Positions 7,377-14,975 of a stretch of DNA of 22,307 nucleotides are shown one piece after another (within the stretch, counting starts at the first letter, position 1; every line of letters begins with the position of its first letter). Origin of the DNA: CAZOWM01 sp964583615 (GTDB lineage: Bacteria; Spirochaetota; B62-G9; DRHN01); the NCBI GenBank assembly GCA_964583615.1, contig CAZOWM010000051.1, positions 1 through 22,307 of the forward strand, read 5' to 3'. The position numbers and the translations under genes are program-made. The notes under the pieces were generated by a model. It saw only the letters and a list, made by a program, of their open reading frames with translations, ran no database searches and was not told the origin of the DNA.

Positions 7377-8705
7377 TCAATATGAGTAGCTGCTCCCACC
7401 GATAAACTCCCGTAATAAAGAGTTCTCCGGGACGATTCGCTCATCGGGCCATTCGGGAATTTCCTCGAATATCTCACATATTCTCTGAGACCGCGCGAAT
7501 GCGTCCTCATTTTCCGGATCTTCTCTGAAGGCTTCGACGAAGCCCGGGAAAAGTGCACCGAGTCTGTGCTTCATAATCGGGAGCTCGTAGTGCAAAAAGC
7601 TGTTGATGATGAAATGTGCGTACCTGAGACGAGACACGATGTATCTGAGCTCCGATCGGCGGACATAATGCCAGTGAACAATGGTCTGTTTCGGGCTATA
7701 ATTCCGAAACTGCATGTCCCTTACCATCCTGCGAAGCATCCGCACGTCCGCCCAGCGGACAAATCTGCCGTTTCTGTCCTTGAGCTGCGAGAGGGTTTCG
7801 ATGTAGAGCTTGAACTTTTTCACTTCCTCTATCCCTTCAGTCATTTCATCGAACATACCGTGAAGGGAATCAATTAAAATGATTTCGTTTTTTCCGAGAG
7901 AGAGCTCTTCCGATACTCCCTCCCTGTTCCCTGTTTTGAAGTTGTAATAGGGAACCGGAACTTTCTTTCCATCGAGCAGGAGCCGTAAATGCGTGTTGAT
8001 CAGACCCAGATCGATCGCCTGTGGAGTCTCATAATCATAGTCTCCCTTTGTGTCCCGCGGCTGGTCTTTGAGATCGTGGAAGTAGTTATCAACGTTCAGG
8101 GAGACGAGATGGTACCCTCTGTTTTTCAGCTCTTCTGAGATCTTAAAGGTTGTCGTGGTTTTGCCCGAAGAAGAAGGTCCCGAAACGATGATGATCCTGA
8201 TATCCTCGATTCGTGCGAGAATACTCTGAACCGCCTCTTTCAGCTCGTTATGATAAAACTCCTCCGAGCTCGAAATAAGTTTTTCGTACTTTCCCTCCTC
8301 AATTATGCGTTTCATTTGTTCGAGGTTCACACATCCGTGGTCCACGCCCCATAGGATCGAATGCCAGAGCTTCTTGTAGGGGATATTTTCAGCAGAGTAG
8401 ATCAGGCTTTCTTTTCCCGCTCGTTTGAGCGCATGTTCATAGCGGTAGATTATGTATGCCTTCGCGGTTTTAGCATGTCCACGCTCTATTAAAGACTTTT
8501 CAACAAGGTCCTGGACCTCCTCCACAGTCGGAATGCTCTTTGGGTCTTCCCGCGACTCAAGCCGTGCGATGACATCGTCCGTCACTCTCTCCGCTGTTTC
8601 CCTGTCACGCCCCCCCACGGCAATTGCCGCGGCCAGTATTGCCAGGGTGATCTTTTCCCTCTTGAAGAGGACGATTCTTCCATCTCTCTTGATTATCGTG
8701 TCCAT
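7377..8705 (-). CDS. ATP-cone / uridine-kinase-like nucleoside kinase
   Basis: A 442-residue protein. Residues 1-95 resemble an ATP-cone (IIKRDGRIVLFKREKI, then helices with VEEVQDLVEKSLIERGHAKT), the nucleotide-sensing domain best known from ribonucleotide reductases and NrdR. After a connecting region comes a P-loop kinase domain of the uridine kinase/phosphoribulokinase type: Walker A GPSSSGKTT at 176-184, LNVDNYFHDLKDQPRDTKGDYDYETPQA at about 203-230 (broken here only for naming: the D-N-Y-F and D-Y-E-P-like segments match the family) and IILIDSLHGMF near 284. It should phosphorylate a nucleoside or a similar small molecule in the cytosol. Its start lies six bases after the permease stop, so it is likely the last gene of the transporter operon. 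The true substrate is unknown; the transporter context gives no clear answer. Confidence 0.8.
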   Translation of the reverse strand: MDTIIKRDGRIVLFKREKITLAILAAAIAVGGRDRETAERVTDDVIARLESREDPKSIPTVEEVQDLVEKSLIERGHAKTAKAYIIYRYEHALKRAGKESLIYSAENIPYKKLWHSILWGVDHGCVNLEQMKRIIEEGKYEKLISSSEEFYHNELKEAVQSILARIEDIRIIIVSGPSSSGKTTTTFKISEELKNRGYHLVSLNVDNYFHDLKDQPRDTKGDYDYETPQAIDLGLINTHLRLLLDGKKVPVPYYNFKTGNREGVSEELSLGKNEIILIDSLHGMFDEMTEGIEEVKKFKLYIETLSQLKDRNGRFVRWADVRMLRRMVRDMQFRNYSPKQTIVHWHYVRRSELRYIVSRLRYAHFIINSFLHYELPIMKHRLGALFPGFVEAFREDPENEDAFARSQRICEIFEEIPEWPDERIVPENSLLREFIGGSSYSY

Positions 8706-8711
8706 GATTCT

Positions 8712-10232
8712 CTACACGAATCTCTGTCGGATTTCGGCGCTCACGTAGTCGAGTATTGCCACTGTAATGGCAATAAACCACACCGCGATTCCCGCCGCCC
8801 TGTAATCGAGGAGCCGAATATACTGTACGAGCAAAAACCCGATCCCGCCCCCTCCGACCAGACCGATGATGGTCGACATTCTCACATTGATGTCCCATCG
8901 ATATATCGAAAATGAAACAAACGGCGGTATCATCTGCGGCACGACAGCGTACATGATCGTTTGCAGGCGTGTTGCCCCTGTGGCCTGGATTGCCTCTATG
9001 GGACCGGGATCGATGTTTTCTATCGCCTCTGAGTAGAGCTTGCCGAGTGCTGCAATGGAATGGAGCGTGAGCGCGATGATACCGGCAAAGGGCCCGAGAC
9101 CGACCCAAACAACCGCAACGAGCGCCCAGATGAGGGGCTCGATGGAGCGGATGATGTTCAGTATCGTCCGGGTGATGTAATAGATCGCCATAGTTGCCCA
9201 GGAGCCGGACATGAGGTTCCGAGCTGCGAGAAAGCTCACCGGAATCGCAAACACTATCCCGAAAAACGTCGCCATCATTCCCATAAATATGGTTTCCGCC
9301 ATTCGCTCGAGGGTGAGTCTCAGCGGGTCCGCTATAACGAGATCACCCAACGATGAAATCTGCCGCGCCTCCACCCGGTGAATCTGCACACCCTTCGCGC
9401 TCGGTGGAATCAACCTGTACGGCATGACGAGTGTGTAGGTAAAAGACCCTTCGCTGTCGGTCTTCACCCGCGCATACTCACCCTCCTGCCGCGGCCGAAA
9501 CTCATTTCCCAGCGAGTCTATCCACCATATCTGAGTTTCTGTGTTGGGAATGAAACCGTGCCCGGACAACGTGAGCGTAGTTCCTTTGACAATCTCATTG
9601 TCTTCATCAAACATGGAAAGGTTTCCGCACCTCGGGTCTGCCTTAAAATACGGCTTTCCAGGTACCTCCTCAGGTGGAGGGGGCGGTGTTCCCTCACACC
9701 CGATGAGGATGTCTGCCCCCGCACTGATCTTTTCTGTTTCTCTCTCGACGGCCGCTTTCCAGGGCCAGAGAACTTTCGAAAGGGGCGGAACCGCGTCGGG
9801 AAACTCTGTAACCATCTTATACAAATCTATCTGGCTGATCTGCCAGCCGAGGATAAAAAAGATTATAATCACCACAATGAATATCGCGCTTCCGCGTTTC
9901 TTTTCGAACTGAGCCTGCCTGAACGCATCCCATGCGTTCCACAGCCAGAGAAACACAATACCTGCCGCCAGTGCCCCGACAAATAGCGGCCTGCGCTGAA
10001 ATGCTTTGACAAATTGTGCAAAAATACCCACCTCTCTGTGAGCGAGAAGGCGTACACGCCACAGGAAGAGAAAGAGAAAGCTCCCGAGAGCACCGAACAT
10101 CAGCACACCGCGTCTGAGCTGTCCGGCAATTATTTGCCCGAGGCCGGGAACCACGAGCGAAGCAGCGCCAGCAACAGGTCCGGAAACAGCGCTGCTTTTT
10201 TTCTGGTTGCCGAAACTATTCATGGCGCTCAC
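8712..10232 (-). CDS. phnE: Phosphonate/phosphate-type ABC permease (PhnE family) with large N-terminal extension
   Basis: A 506-residue inner-membrane permease, nearly twice the usual PhnE length of about 270. The C-terminal part (about 311-500) is the classical permease: TFFGIVFAIPVSFLAARNL, five or so membrane spans and the cytosolic coupling loop EAIENIDPGPIEAIQATGAT at about 403-421. In front are three additions: a two-span segment with VPGLGQIIAGQLRRGV near residue 28, resembling TM2-type hairpins; another pair of spans near 84-100 and 117-132; and a region at about 176-295 that starts with a proline run and contains LTLSGHGFIPNTETQIWWID, read as a periplasmic beta-sandwich inserted between the first and second permease spans. 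The GTG start overlaps the ATPase stop by 2 nt; ATG 10223 is an alternative. Phosphonate, phosphite or phosphate are all possible substrates. Confidence 0.88.
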   Translation of the reverse strand: MSAMNSFGNQKKSSAVSGPVAGAASLVVPGLGQIIAGQLRRGVLMFGALGSFLFLFLWRVRLLAHREVGIFAQFVKAFQRRPLFVGALAAGIVFLWLWNAWDAFRQAQFEKKRGSAIFIVVIIIFFILGWQISQIDLYKMVTEFPDAVPPLSKVLWPWKAAVERETEKISAGADILIGCEGTPPPPPEEVPGKPYFKADPRCGNLSMFDEDNEIVKGTTLTLSGHGFIPNTETQIWWIDSLGNEFRPRQEGEYARVKTDSEGSFTYTLVMPYRLIPPSAKGVQIHRVEARQISSLGDLVIADPLRLTLERMAETIFMGMMATFFGIVFAIPVSFLAARNLMSGSWATMAIYYITRTILNIIRSIEPLIWALVAVVWVGLGPFAGIIALTLHSIAALGKLYSEAIENIDPGPIEAIQATGATRLQTIMYAVVPQMIPPFVSFSIYRWDINVRMSTIIGLVGGGGIGFLLVQYIRLLDYRAAGIAVWFIAITVAILDYVSAEIRQRFV

Positions 10233-11014
10233 CCATCCCCTTCTCTTTTACCGGCACTCACCCTGACAGCTTCCTGTCCGTAGATATTTTTAAACTCCTC
10301 GTCCGTCATGCGTCGTATCTCCTCTCCGCTGCCACGGTATACGATCCTTCCTTCGCGGAGCCCGATCACCTTGGAGGCATAGCGCTGTATTAGATCGAGA
10401 TAGTGAAGGCTGCAGATCACCGTGATGCCGTCCTCCTGGTTCAACTTCTCGAGGTATCCGAGAATGATGTGAGCAAGCACCGGATCGAGGCTTGCAACCG
10501 GCTCGTCTGCAAGTATCATGCGAGGCTGCTGCATGAGCGCACGGGCAATTCCAACCCTCTGCTGCTGGCCGCCGCTCAGCTCGTCCGCACGTTTGAAGGC
10601 CTGGCCCGCAATCCCCACGCGCTCGAGCGCCTTCATGGCAAGACCTCTGTCGTGTTGCGGAAACCGGTAGTACAGGCTTGCAATTGGGCGGACATATCCA
10701 AGCCGCCCGGAGAGCACGTTTGTAAGTACGTTCGAGCGCTTGACGAGATTGAAGTGCTGGAAGATCATACCGATCTGCCTGCGAATTCCCCTGAGGACCT
10801 TCGAGTCCGCTGATGTGATGTCAACCCCGTCCCACACGATTAAGCCCTCCGTGGGATCGATGAGTCTGTTGATACAGCGGAGGAGCGTCGACTTCCCTGA
10901 ACCGCTCAGGCCGATGATGACGAGAAATTCGCCTTTTTCAACGGCAAAACTGATGTCTTTGAGCGCGACCGTTCCGTCGTCGTACACTTTTGTGAGGTTT
11001 TTTACTTCGAACAT
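10229..11014 (-). CDS. phnC: Phosphonate/phosphate-type ABC transporter ATPase (PhnC family)
   Basis: A 261-residue ATPase that energises uptake through the PhnE-type permease. Walker A GLSGSGKST lies at 35-43, the Q-loop in IGMIFQHFNLVKRSNVLTNV at 81-100, the ABC signature LSGGQQQRVGIARAL at 146-160, Walker B MILADEP at 166-172 and the switch His in CSLHYLD. The HFNLVKRSNVLTNVLSG stretch is characteristic of PhnC rather than of amino-acid importers. The gene follows the binding-protein gene by 30 nt and overlaps the permease gene, so the three form one unit. Only a weak Shine-Dalgarno sequence is visible before the ATG. Confidence 0.93.
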   Translation of the reverse strand: MFEVKNLTKVYDDGTVALKDISFAVEKGEFLVIIGLSGSGKSTLLRCINRLIDPTEGLIVWDGVDITSADSKVLRGIRRQIGMIFQHFNLVKRSNVLTNVLSGRLGYVRPIASLYYRFPQHDRGLAMKALERVGIAGQAFKRADELSGGQQQRVGIARALMQQPRMILADEPVASLDPVLAHIILGYLEKLNQEDGITVICSLHYLDLIQRYASKVIGLREGRIVYRGSGEEIRRMTDEEFKNIYGQEAVRVSAGKREGDG

Positions 11015-11044
11015 AGTCTCGGTATGGTATCAGAACGCGTTGAT

Positions 11045-11950
11045 TTATTCCTGCAGATCTTCGATAGACAGTCCGGATGCCTGCAGTTCCTGCCTGAATC
11101 GATCGTAAAATGTGTCGTCATGGCGTTCGAGCCCTGACCACTGGTAGGCGGTTTTCAGAGCCTCTTTTCCCTCTTCCGTTTCCGCGATCTCAACAAGCGC
11201 GTTCACGATCCGCTCACGGAGATCCTCCGGCACAACGGGGCTGAACTGCACACCGTCATTCGGAATGTCCTCAGTGAGTTCTATCAGCACTACCTTCTCC
11301 ATCACGTCCGGATAATCCTCCTCTATTCGCGTTCGCGCATCGACGTATGTTGCACCCGCATCCACATCACCCGCGTATAGCGCTGCGACGACTGATTCGT
11401 GGCTCCCTGCGTCAACAATCTCACGCAAATCCGTGTCCGGATTCACACCAGCTGTCCGCATCGTCAGCATTGGAATGATCCACCCGCTCGTGGACAGAGG
11501 ATCAGGACGCACAAACGTGCGGCCTTTTAGATCCGATACTTTCGTTATTCCACTGTCCTTTCGTGCGATGATCTGACCGTTGTACGTCGGGCTTCCGTAC
11601 CGTACAGAGACAAGCGCAGCTTCCGCGACACCGCGATCGGCCGCGAGCACATATGCGAAGGTTGCGAGGGATGCCATGTGGGCCTCAGGAGGGTCGCTCG
11701 AAAGTGCCTCTATCACACCTGCATATTCAGTCGCAACATTCGTGCTGATATGCAGACCGGTCTTTTCGTAGAGAAGGTCCGCAACAGACTGCGCACCCGC
11801 TGCCACCCGTTCCATCTCCCCGGAAGGAACGAATGACCAGATAATCGGGTTCTCCTCCGACCCAAGAGGCTGTTCTTTCTGTGCCCCGATGAAAACCAAA
11901 GGAGCCGCGATCAGAAAAACAGCGCACACAAACAGTGCTTTTTTCACCAT
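11045..11950 (-). CDS. phnD: Phosphate/phosphonate-type periplasmic binding protein (PhnD family)
   Basis: A 301-residue exported receptor. The first 23 residues form a signal peptide (MVKKALFVCAVFLIAAPLV) with a likely cleavage at the IGA-QKE junction; there is no lipobox Cys, so it appears soluble rather than lipid-anchored. The mature part has the PhnD-type lobes: VPSGEMERVAAGAQSVADLL, ATEYAGVIEAL, a YGSPTYNGQIIARKDSGI strand, DLKGRTFVRPDPLSTSGWI and the AGSHESVVAALYAGDVDAG segment, which lies in the ligand cleft of the family. The RBS is a purine tract (GGGGGAGGG) before ATG 11950. It is the first gene of the transporter operon. The ligand (phosphonate, phosphite or phosphate) cannot be read from the sequence. 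Confidence 0.92.
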   Translation of the reverse strand: MVKKALFVCAVFLIAAPLVFIGAQKEQPLGSEENPIIWSFVPSGEMERVAAGAQSVADLLYEKTGLHISTNVATEYAGVIEALSSDPPEAHMASLATFAYVLAADRGVAEAALVSVRYGSPTYNGQIIARKDSGITKVSDLKGRTFVRPDPLSTSGWIIPMLTMRTAGVNPDTDLREIVDAGSHESVVAALYAGDVDAGATYVDARTRIEEDYPDVMEKVVLIELTEDIPNDGVQFSPVVPEDLRERIVNALVEIAETEEGKEALKTAYQWSGLERHDDTFYDRFRQELQASGLSIEDLQE

Positions 11951-11988
11951 TTTTTCCCTCCCCCGTAGTATTTTTTTATGTCAGTCTC

Positions 11989-12016
11989 ATTGTACAACGG
12001 ACAGGTGAGAACGCAA
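11989..12016 (-). promoter_or_regulatory. Promoter of the PhnD-PhnC-PhnE-kinase operon
   Basis: On the minus strand, TTGCGT (12016-12011) and TACAAT (11994-11989) are separated by 16 bp. A start near 11982 would give a leader of about 30 nt to ATG 11950. The -10 box has five consensus bases, while the -35 box has only three. No Pho-box-like repeat was recognised. Confidence 0.4.
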
Positions 12017-12105
12017 TGAAAAAATCGATGCAACAGCAGTCACCATTGGAGAAAAACAGGAACGCGTTCGACTGCTCGAACAGAGCGTAAGTGCAGTGCA
12101 GAGGC

Positions 12106-12125
12106 CGAAGCGAGCGTTCGCTTCG
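12106..12125. other. Stem-loop after the DUF89 gene
   Basis: CGAAGCGA (12106-12113) and TCGCTTCG (12118-12125) form a perfect 8-bp stem with a four-base loop, two bases beyond the stop of the minus-strand gene. No T-run follows on either strand, so it may protect the mRNA 3' end or be a weak terminator. Confidence 0.4.
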
Positions 12126-12127
12126 TC

Positions 12128-13351
12128 TTATGTTCTCTCAACCACCCGTATCATGCCCCTCTCTCCGTTTACCAGCCATTCCGGGTCGGAGGACGAAAGC
12201 GCTTTGGATTGATTTTCATCGAGGTCCACCGCAATTTCACTCTTCATCGTCCGAAGCAATGCCAATGACACGGGTATGTACGTGACGATATCCTCCATGC
12301 GCGCTTCGAAGCTCCACTTTCTGTCCGAGAGAAGCCTCCGGTAGTTGACATCCCCCTTGAATAAAACCACGTCAGATGCGAAGAGCGTGCGCATGAGTTC
12401 TTCAGGAAGATCGGGAAAATGAAGGGAGCTGTTCCAGAAGGGGTGGTCGAAAAGGCGGAGTCTCCCTGAAGCTGCGTGTGCACCGAGATCTCTTCCAATC
12501 CTGCTGAGTGCCGGATGCGAGTCAAATTTGAATGCAGCGAGGGTATGATCGACATCTTTGACCATCGAGTCAGATACATAGATGGGATATTTCTTCGCAT
12601 GAAGATCGATACGGTCGACCCGAGTTTTGGTGAGCAAAAACCAGGAGAGGAGCAGGTCACACACGAGCTCGTGACCCGAGTTATCGAGCACAATGGAGAT
12701 GTGAGCTGCTTCTTTGAGGATTTGCTTGAGCCTGTGCATGTCATTGATGATGAGATCTTCCTCCTGTGCCGTAAGGATTCTTTCTCTCGACCTTTCGGCA
12801 ATCGAAAAGAGGCTCAAATCTATACGGTTCCCCCAGAGTGAGCTTGCAATAAGCAGCTCAGCAGTTTTGTCCTCCCCGCGCATCTCTTTTAAGGTATCGA
12901 CGATCACCCTTCCCACATCGAGTCCTCCCCCCCTTGCAAAGAGCTCCCTGTTCTTGAAGGATTGAAAGGGGTCTCTAATAAAGAAAGCGGAACGAGAATC
13001 GAAATAGCCCACAGCGATGAGTATTCTCCAGTAGAGGTACGCCTCGGCAAAGTAAAACGGGATGTCGAGCCAAGACCTTCCTACATAGTTCGGCAGGTCG
13101 GCCCGCCAGTAATCTCGTGACTCCTCATCGAGAGAGCCGAGCGAATATCCCACCCGTTCAAAGGGGTCAACGACTTTTCCTTCTTTCATCTCTTCTTTCA
13201 GGCCGGTGAGCGCCCTTGCGTTCTTCTCAGGGAACACATTGAAATCCATGAGCCGATCGATGATAGCAGGTTTACGGTACTGTATCGTCTTGCGGGCAAA
13301 AGAATTCATTTCGCCTGTTGATATAAAAGGAGGAAGATTCGTTATTTTCAT
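12128..13351 (-). CDS. DUF89/ARMT1-type damage-control phosphatase
   Basis: A 407-residue cytosolic protein of the metal-dependent DUF89 family, whose members dephosphorylate damaged or unwanted sugar phosphates and related metabolites. Visible family marks are WRADLPNYVGRSWLDIPFYFAEAYLY (named by its parts: the LPNYVGRSWLD segment at 86-96 and the FYFAEAYLYWRI helix at 99-110), LWGNRIDLS at 172-180, the metal-site motif VLDNSGHELVCDLL at 221-234 and FKGDVNYRRLLSD at 331-343. Asp 223, Asn 224 and Asp 334 are the likely metal or phosphate ligands by analogy. The length and the LPNYVGRSW type of motif resemble the ARMT1-like branch more than the short bacterial one. It appears monocistronic. 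The natural substrate is unknown. Confidence 0.82.
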   Translation of the reverse strand: MKITNLPPFISTGEMNSFARKTIQYRKPAIIDRLMDFNVFPEKNARALTGLKEEMKEGKVVDPFERVGYSLGSLDEESRDYWRADLPNYVGRSWLDIPFYFAEAYLYWRILIAVGYFDSRSAFFIRDPFQSFKNRELFARGGGLDVGRVIVDTLKEMRGEDKTAELLIASSLWGNRIDLSLFSIAERSRERILTAQEEDLIINDMHRLKQILKEAAHISIVLDNSGHELVCDLLLSWFLLTKTRVDRIDLHAKKYPIYVSDSMVKDVDHTLAAFKFDSHPALSRIGRDLGAHAASGRLRLFDHPFWNSSLHFPDLPEELMRTLFASDVVLFKGDVNYRRLLSDRKWSFEARMEDIVTYIPVSLALLRTMKSEIAVDLDENQSKALSSSDPEWLVNGERGMIRVVERT

Positions 13352-13535
13352 CTTGACCGGACCCCCGACTGTATATTAGTTTCTCACGAAATATCCGGTT
13401 CGAGCCGCGCCGTGAGTGTAATATACCCATGGACTGTGAGCTATTCCACTTTATATGGACATTCAAAACATACAAATCGTCATAAGCGAATTTTTAAACA
13501 ATCCGAAAATGTAGTATAAGTGGAAGAAAAATTGC
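13352..13535. other. AT-rich upstream region of the DUF89 gene
   Basis: No gene is seen. The minus strand should hold the promoter of the DUF89 gene, but I could not settle on a convincing pair of boxes. AT-rich words such as TAATAT and TATATT occur near 13375 and 13417. Confidence 0.35.
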
Positions 13536-13583
13536 GACCCATTGTCCGGTTGATCGGGCCCTCAGCCGGATGCACACTGGGTC
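13527..13583 (-). terminator. Possible intrinsic terminator on the minus strand
   Basis: On the minus strand, the two-part hairpin formed by 13583-13536 (outer stem GACCCA/TGGGTC, inner 9-bp stem) is followed after four bases by five T residues. On the plus strand the same hairpin is followed by AAGTG and would not terminate. It could end the candidate RNA described above. Confidence 0.4.
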
Positions 13584-13750
13584 AAGTGATTGTAAGGCTT
13601 TGACCAACCCAAGCGCAGCCAAAAATCAAGCGTACGTTGTGCTCGCGGGCAACGTGCACATTCCAGGTGGGTCTGGAATGATTGGTCAATGGGAAACAAG
13701 ATGGCGTAATGCCTGCGTTTCATTCTGAGTTCGATTCTCAGAGGCTGCGA
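13536..13750 (-). ncRNA. Candidate structured RNA of unknown family
   Basis: This non-coding stretch carries an unusual number of exact complementary arms: 13545-13553 with 13562-13570 (9 pairs, one wobble) under 13536-13541 with 13578-13583; TTGACCAA 13600-13607 with TTGGTCAA 13682-13689; 13632-13639 with 13650-13657; CATTCCAG 13659-13666 with CTGGAATG 13673-13680; and CTGAG 13725-13729 with CTCAG 13737-13741. CGCAGCC 13614-13620 could also pair with GGCTGCG 13743-13749, which would make a pseudoknot with the TTGACCAA helix. Strand is uncertain; minus is preferred because the last hairpin on that strand is followed by a T-run at 13531-13527. I recognise no Rfam-type family. Confidence 0.35.
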
Positions 13751-13796
13751 ACATTTTTCCGTCATCCGTGCACCGGGATACCCCGCCGTTTTCCAA

Positions 13797-13825
13797 TTGC
13801 CTTCAAGACCTGGCAAGGGTACAAT
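13797..13825 (+). promoter_or_regulatory. Promoter of the PilZ-domain gene
   Basis: TTGCCT (13797-13802) and TACAAT (13820-13825) are spaced by 17 bp. The expected start near 13832 gives a short leader to the GTG at 13863. This excludes the upstream codons 13797-13830 as part of the protein. Confidence 0.55.
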
Positions 13826-13836
13826 TATTATAAAGG

Positions 13837-13848
13837 CGTGTATACACG
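13837..13848. promoter_or_regulatory. 12-bp palindrome in the PilZ gene leader (operator candidate)
   Basis: CGTGTATACACG is a perfect palindrome that begins 12 bp after the -10 box, just downstream of the expected transcription start. A repressor bound here would block the promoter at 13797-13825. The position is suggestive; the function is inferred. Confidence 0.35.
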
Positions 13849-13862
13849 TGTGGAGACGGAAT

Positions 13863-14855
13863 GTGTTTGTCTTGGACGAGCAGAAACTCACCCTTCTGTT
13901 TAAAGAAATCTCCAGCGGATTCCAGCAGAGCCCGCTCGAAATCGCGATATTCTCCGCACTCGTGATCGGGTTTTTCTGCCTTTTCATCTTTGCATACCGT
14001 CATCAGGCCAAGAAGAGCAGAATTGAACATTCGAAACGGGCTCAGGAGCTCTTCGACCATATCGTCGATGAAAAGCAGTTGAGCATGCAGGAACGGCATG
14101 TGCTCGAGCTCCTTTCAGGTTTTCTTCACCCTTTACGCGAAAAGAACATGCTCCTCGAAAACCGTGCCCTCTTCAACACATGTGTGAAAAAACTTCAACA
14201 GACGCACGAGGTTTCCCCGGACCTGCTCTCGTCGATCAGAAAAAAGCTCGGGTTCCGAAGCGAGATACTGGAACAGACCCTCCACTCGAGCACCGAGCTT
14301 TCCGAAAATCTTCCTGTGCTCGTCATAACGCGGGGAAAACCCCACTGCCCCGGTATTTTGAGAACATCCGCCGCTCACGCGCTCTGCATCGAGCTGAAAA
14401 AGGGATGCATCCCGCCCAGTACAGGAACATCAGTGATAATATACTTTCAGAGGCCGTCGGGGATCTTTACCTTTTCTTCTCGGGTGACGGGCACGAAAGA
14501 GGGGTTCATCGAGATTGCACACACCGGGTCCATAAAACGTATACAGAGGCGCCGGTTCTACAGAAAAAAGACCAGGGTCCCCGCACTCATAAAACTCTCA
14601 GGCTCTCGGGAACATCCGCTTCGTTCCACTCTTACCGATCTGGGTGGCGGAGGGGCAACCCTTGTAAATCCAGGGGGAACGTTTCATGAAAAAGACGAAC
14701 TCGCGCTCTCCTTTCGAACAATGAAAAAAGAGACTATACAGCTCAGTGCGAAAGTCCTCCGCATATCCGATGAGGGAAAGCTTCTTCACGTCGCCTTCCA
14801 TCATATTTCAGAGGCAAGCAGAGACAGTATCTACAGATACCTGTTTCAGAAATAG
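13863..14855 (+). CDS. Membrane-anchored PilZ-domain protein (YcgR-like)
   Basis: A 330-residue protein if GTG 13863 is the start; this codon has GGAG seven bases upstream and lies behind the promoter at 13797-13825. GTG 13848 is possible; the longer frame from TTG 13797 overlaps the promoter. One membrane span (IAIFSALVIGFFCLFIFAYR) follows about 25 residues in. A charged, mostly helical cytosolic middle part comes next. Then a YcgR-N-like beta segment (VIIYFQRPSGIFTFSSRVTG) leads into the PilZ domain: RRRFYRKKTRVPALIKL carries the Arg-x-x-x-Arg cyclic-di-GMP motif, and TDLGGGGATL is the variant of the D-x-S-x-x-G motif, with Gly for Ser. It probably binds cyclic di-GMP and relays it to motility or surface behaviour, as flagellar-brake proteins do. 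The target is not shown by the context. Confidence 0.85.
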   Translation: MFVLDEQKLTLLFKEISSGFQQSPLEIAIFSALVIGFFCLFIFAYRHQAKKSRIEHSKRAQELFDHIVDEKQLSMQERHVLELLSGFLHPLREKNMLLENRALFNTCVKKLQQTHEVSPDLLSSIRKKLGFRSEILEQTLHSSTELSENLPVLVITRGKPHCPGILRTSAAHALCIELKKGCIPPSTGTSVIIYFQRPSGIFTFSSRVTGTKEGFIEIAHTGSIKRIQRRRFYRKKTRVPALIKLSGSREHPLRSTLTDLGGGGATLVNPGGTFHEKDELALSFRTMKKETIQLSAKVLRISDEGKLLHVAFHHISEASRDSIYRYLFQK

Positions 14856-14975
14856 TTTTTTTTCTGTGCATATGATTATTGATCCAAAAATATGCAATAA
14901 CGTCTGCCTTACAGCGTACCCCTCCGGTTGCACTCTGCAGGTGAAGAAGCAAATCGAAAAAAAACCATTCACCGC

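Noticed and set aside
12009..12120. Plus-strand codons resembling a protein (DATAVTIGEKQERVRLLEQ)
   Set aside because: Short, opened by a stop at 12006-12008, no start or ribosome site, and overlapping the operon promoter and the hairpin at 12106-12125. It may be a remnant but cannot be supported.
13725..13750. tRNA T-arm look-alike (stem CTGAG/CTCAG, loop TTCGATT)
   Set aside because: No matching acceptor strand within tRNA distance, no anticodon arm and no CCA; kept only as part of the RNA candidate.
13562..13987. Minus-strand frame of 141 codons
   Set aside because: It crosses the RNA-like stems, the PilZ promoter and the start of the PilZ gene; Cys/Arg-rich composition without a family.
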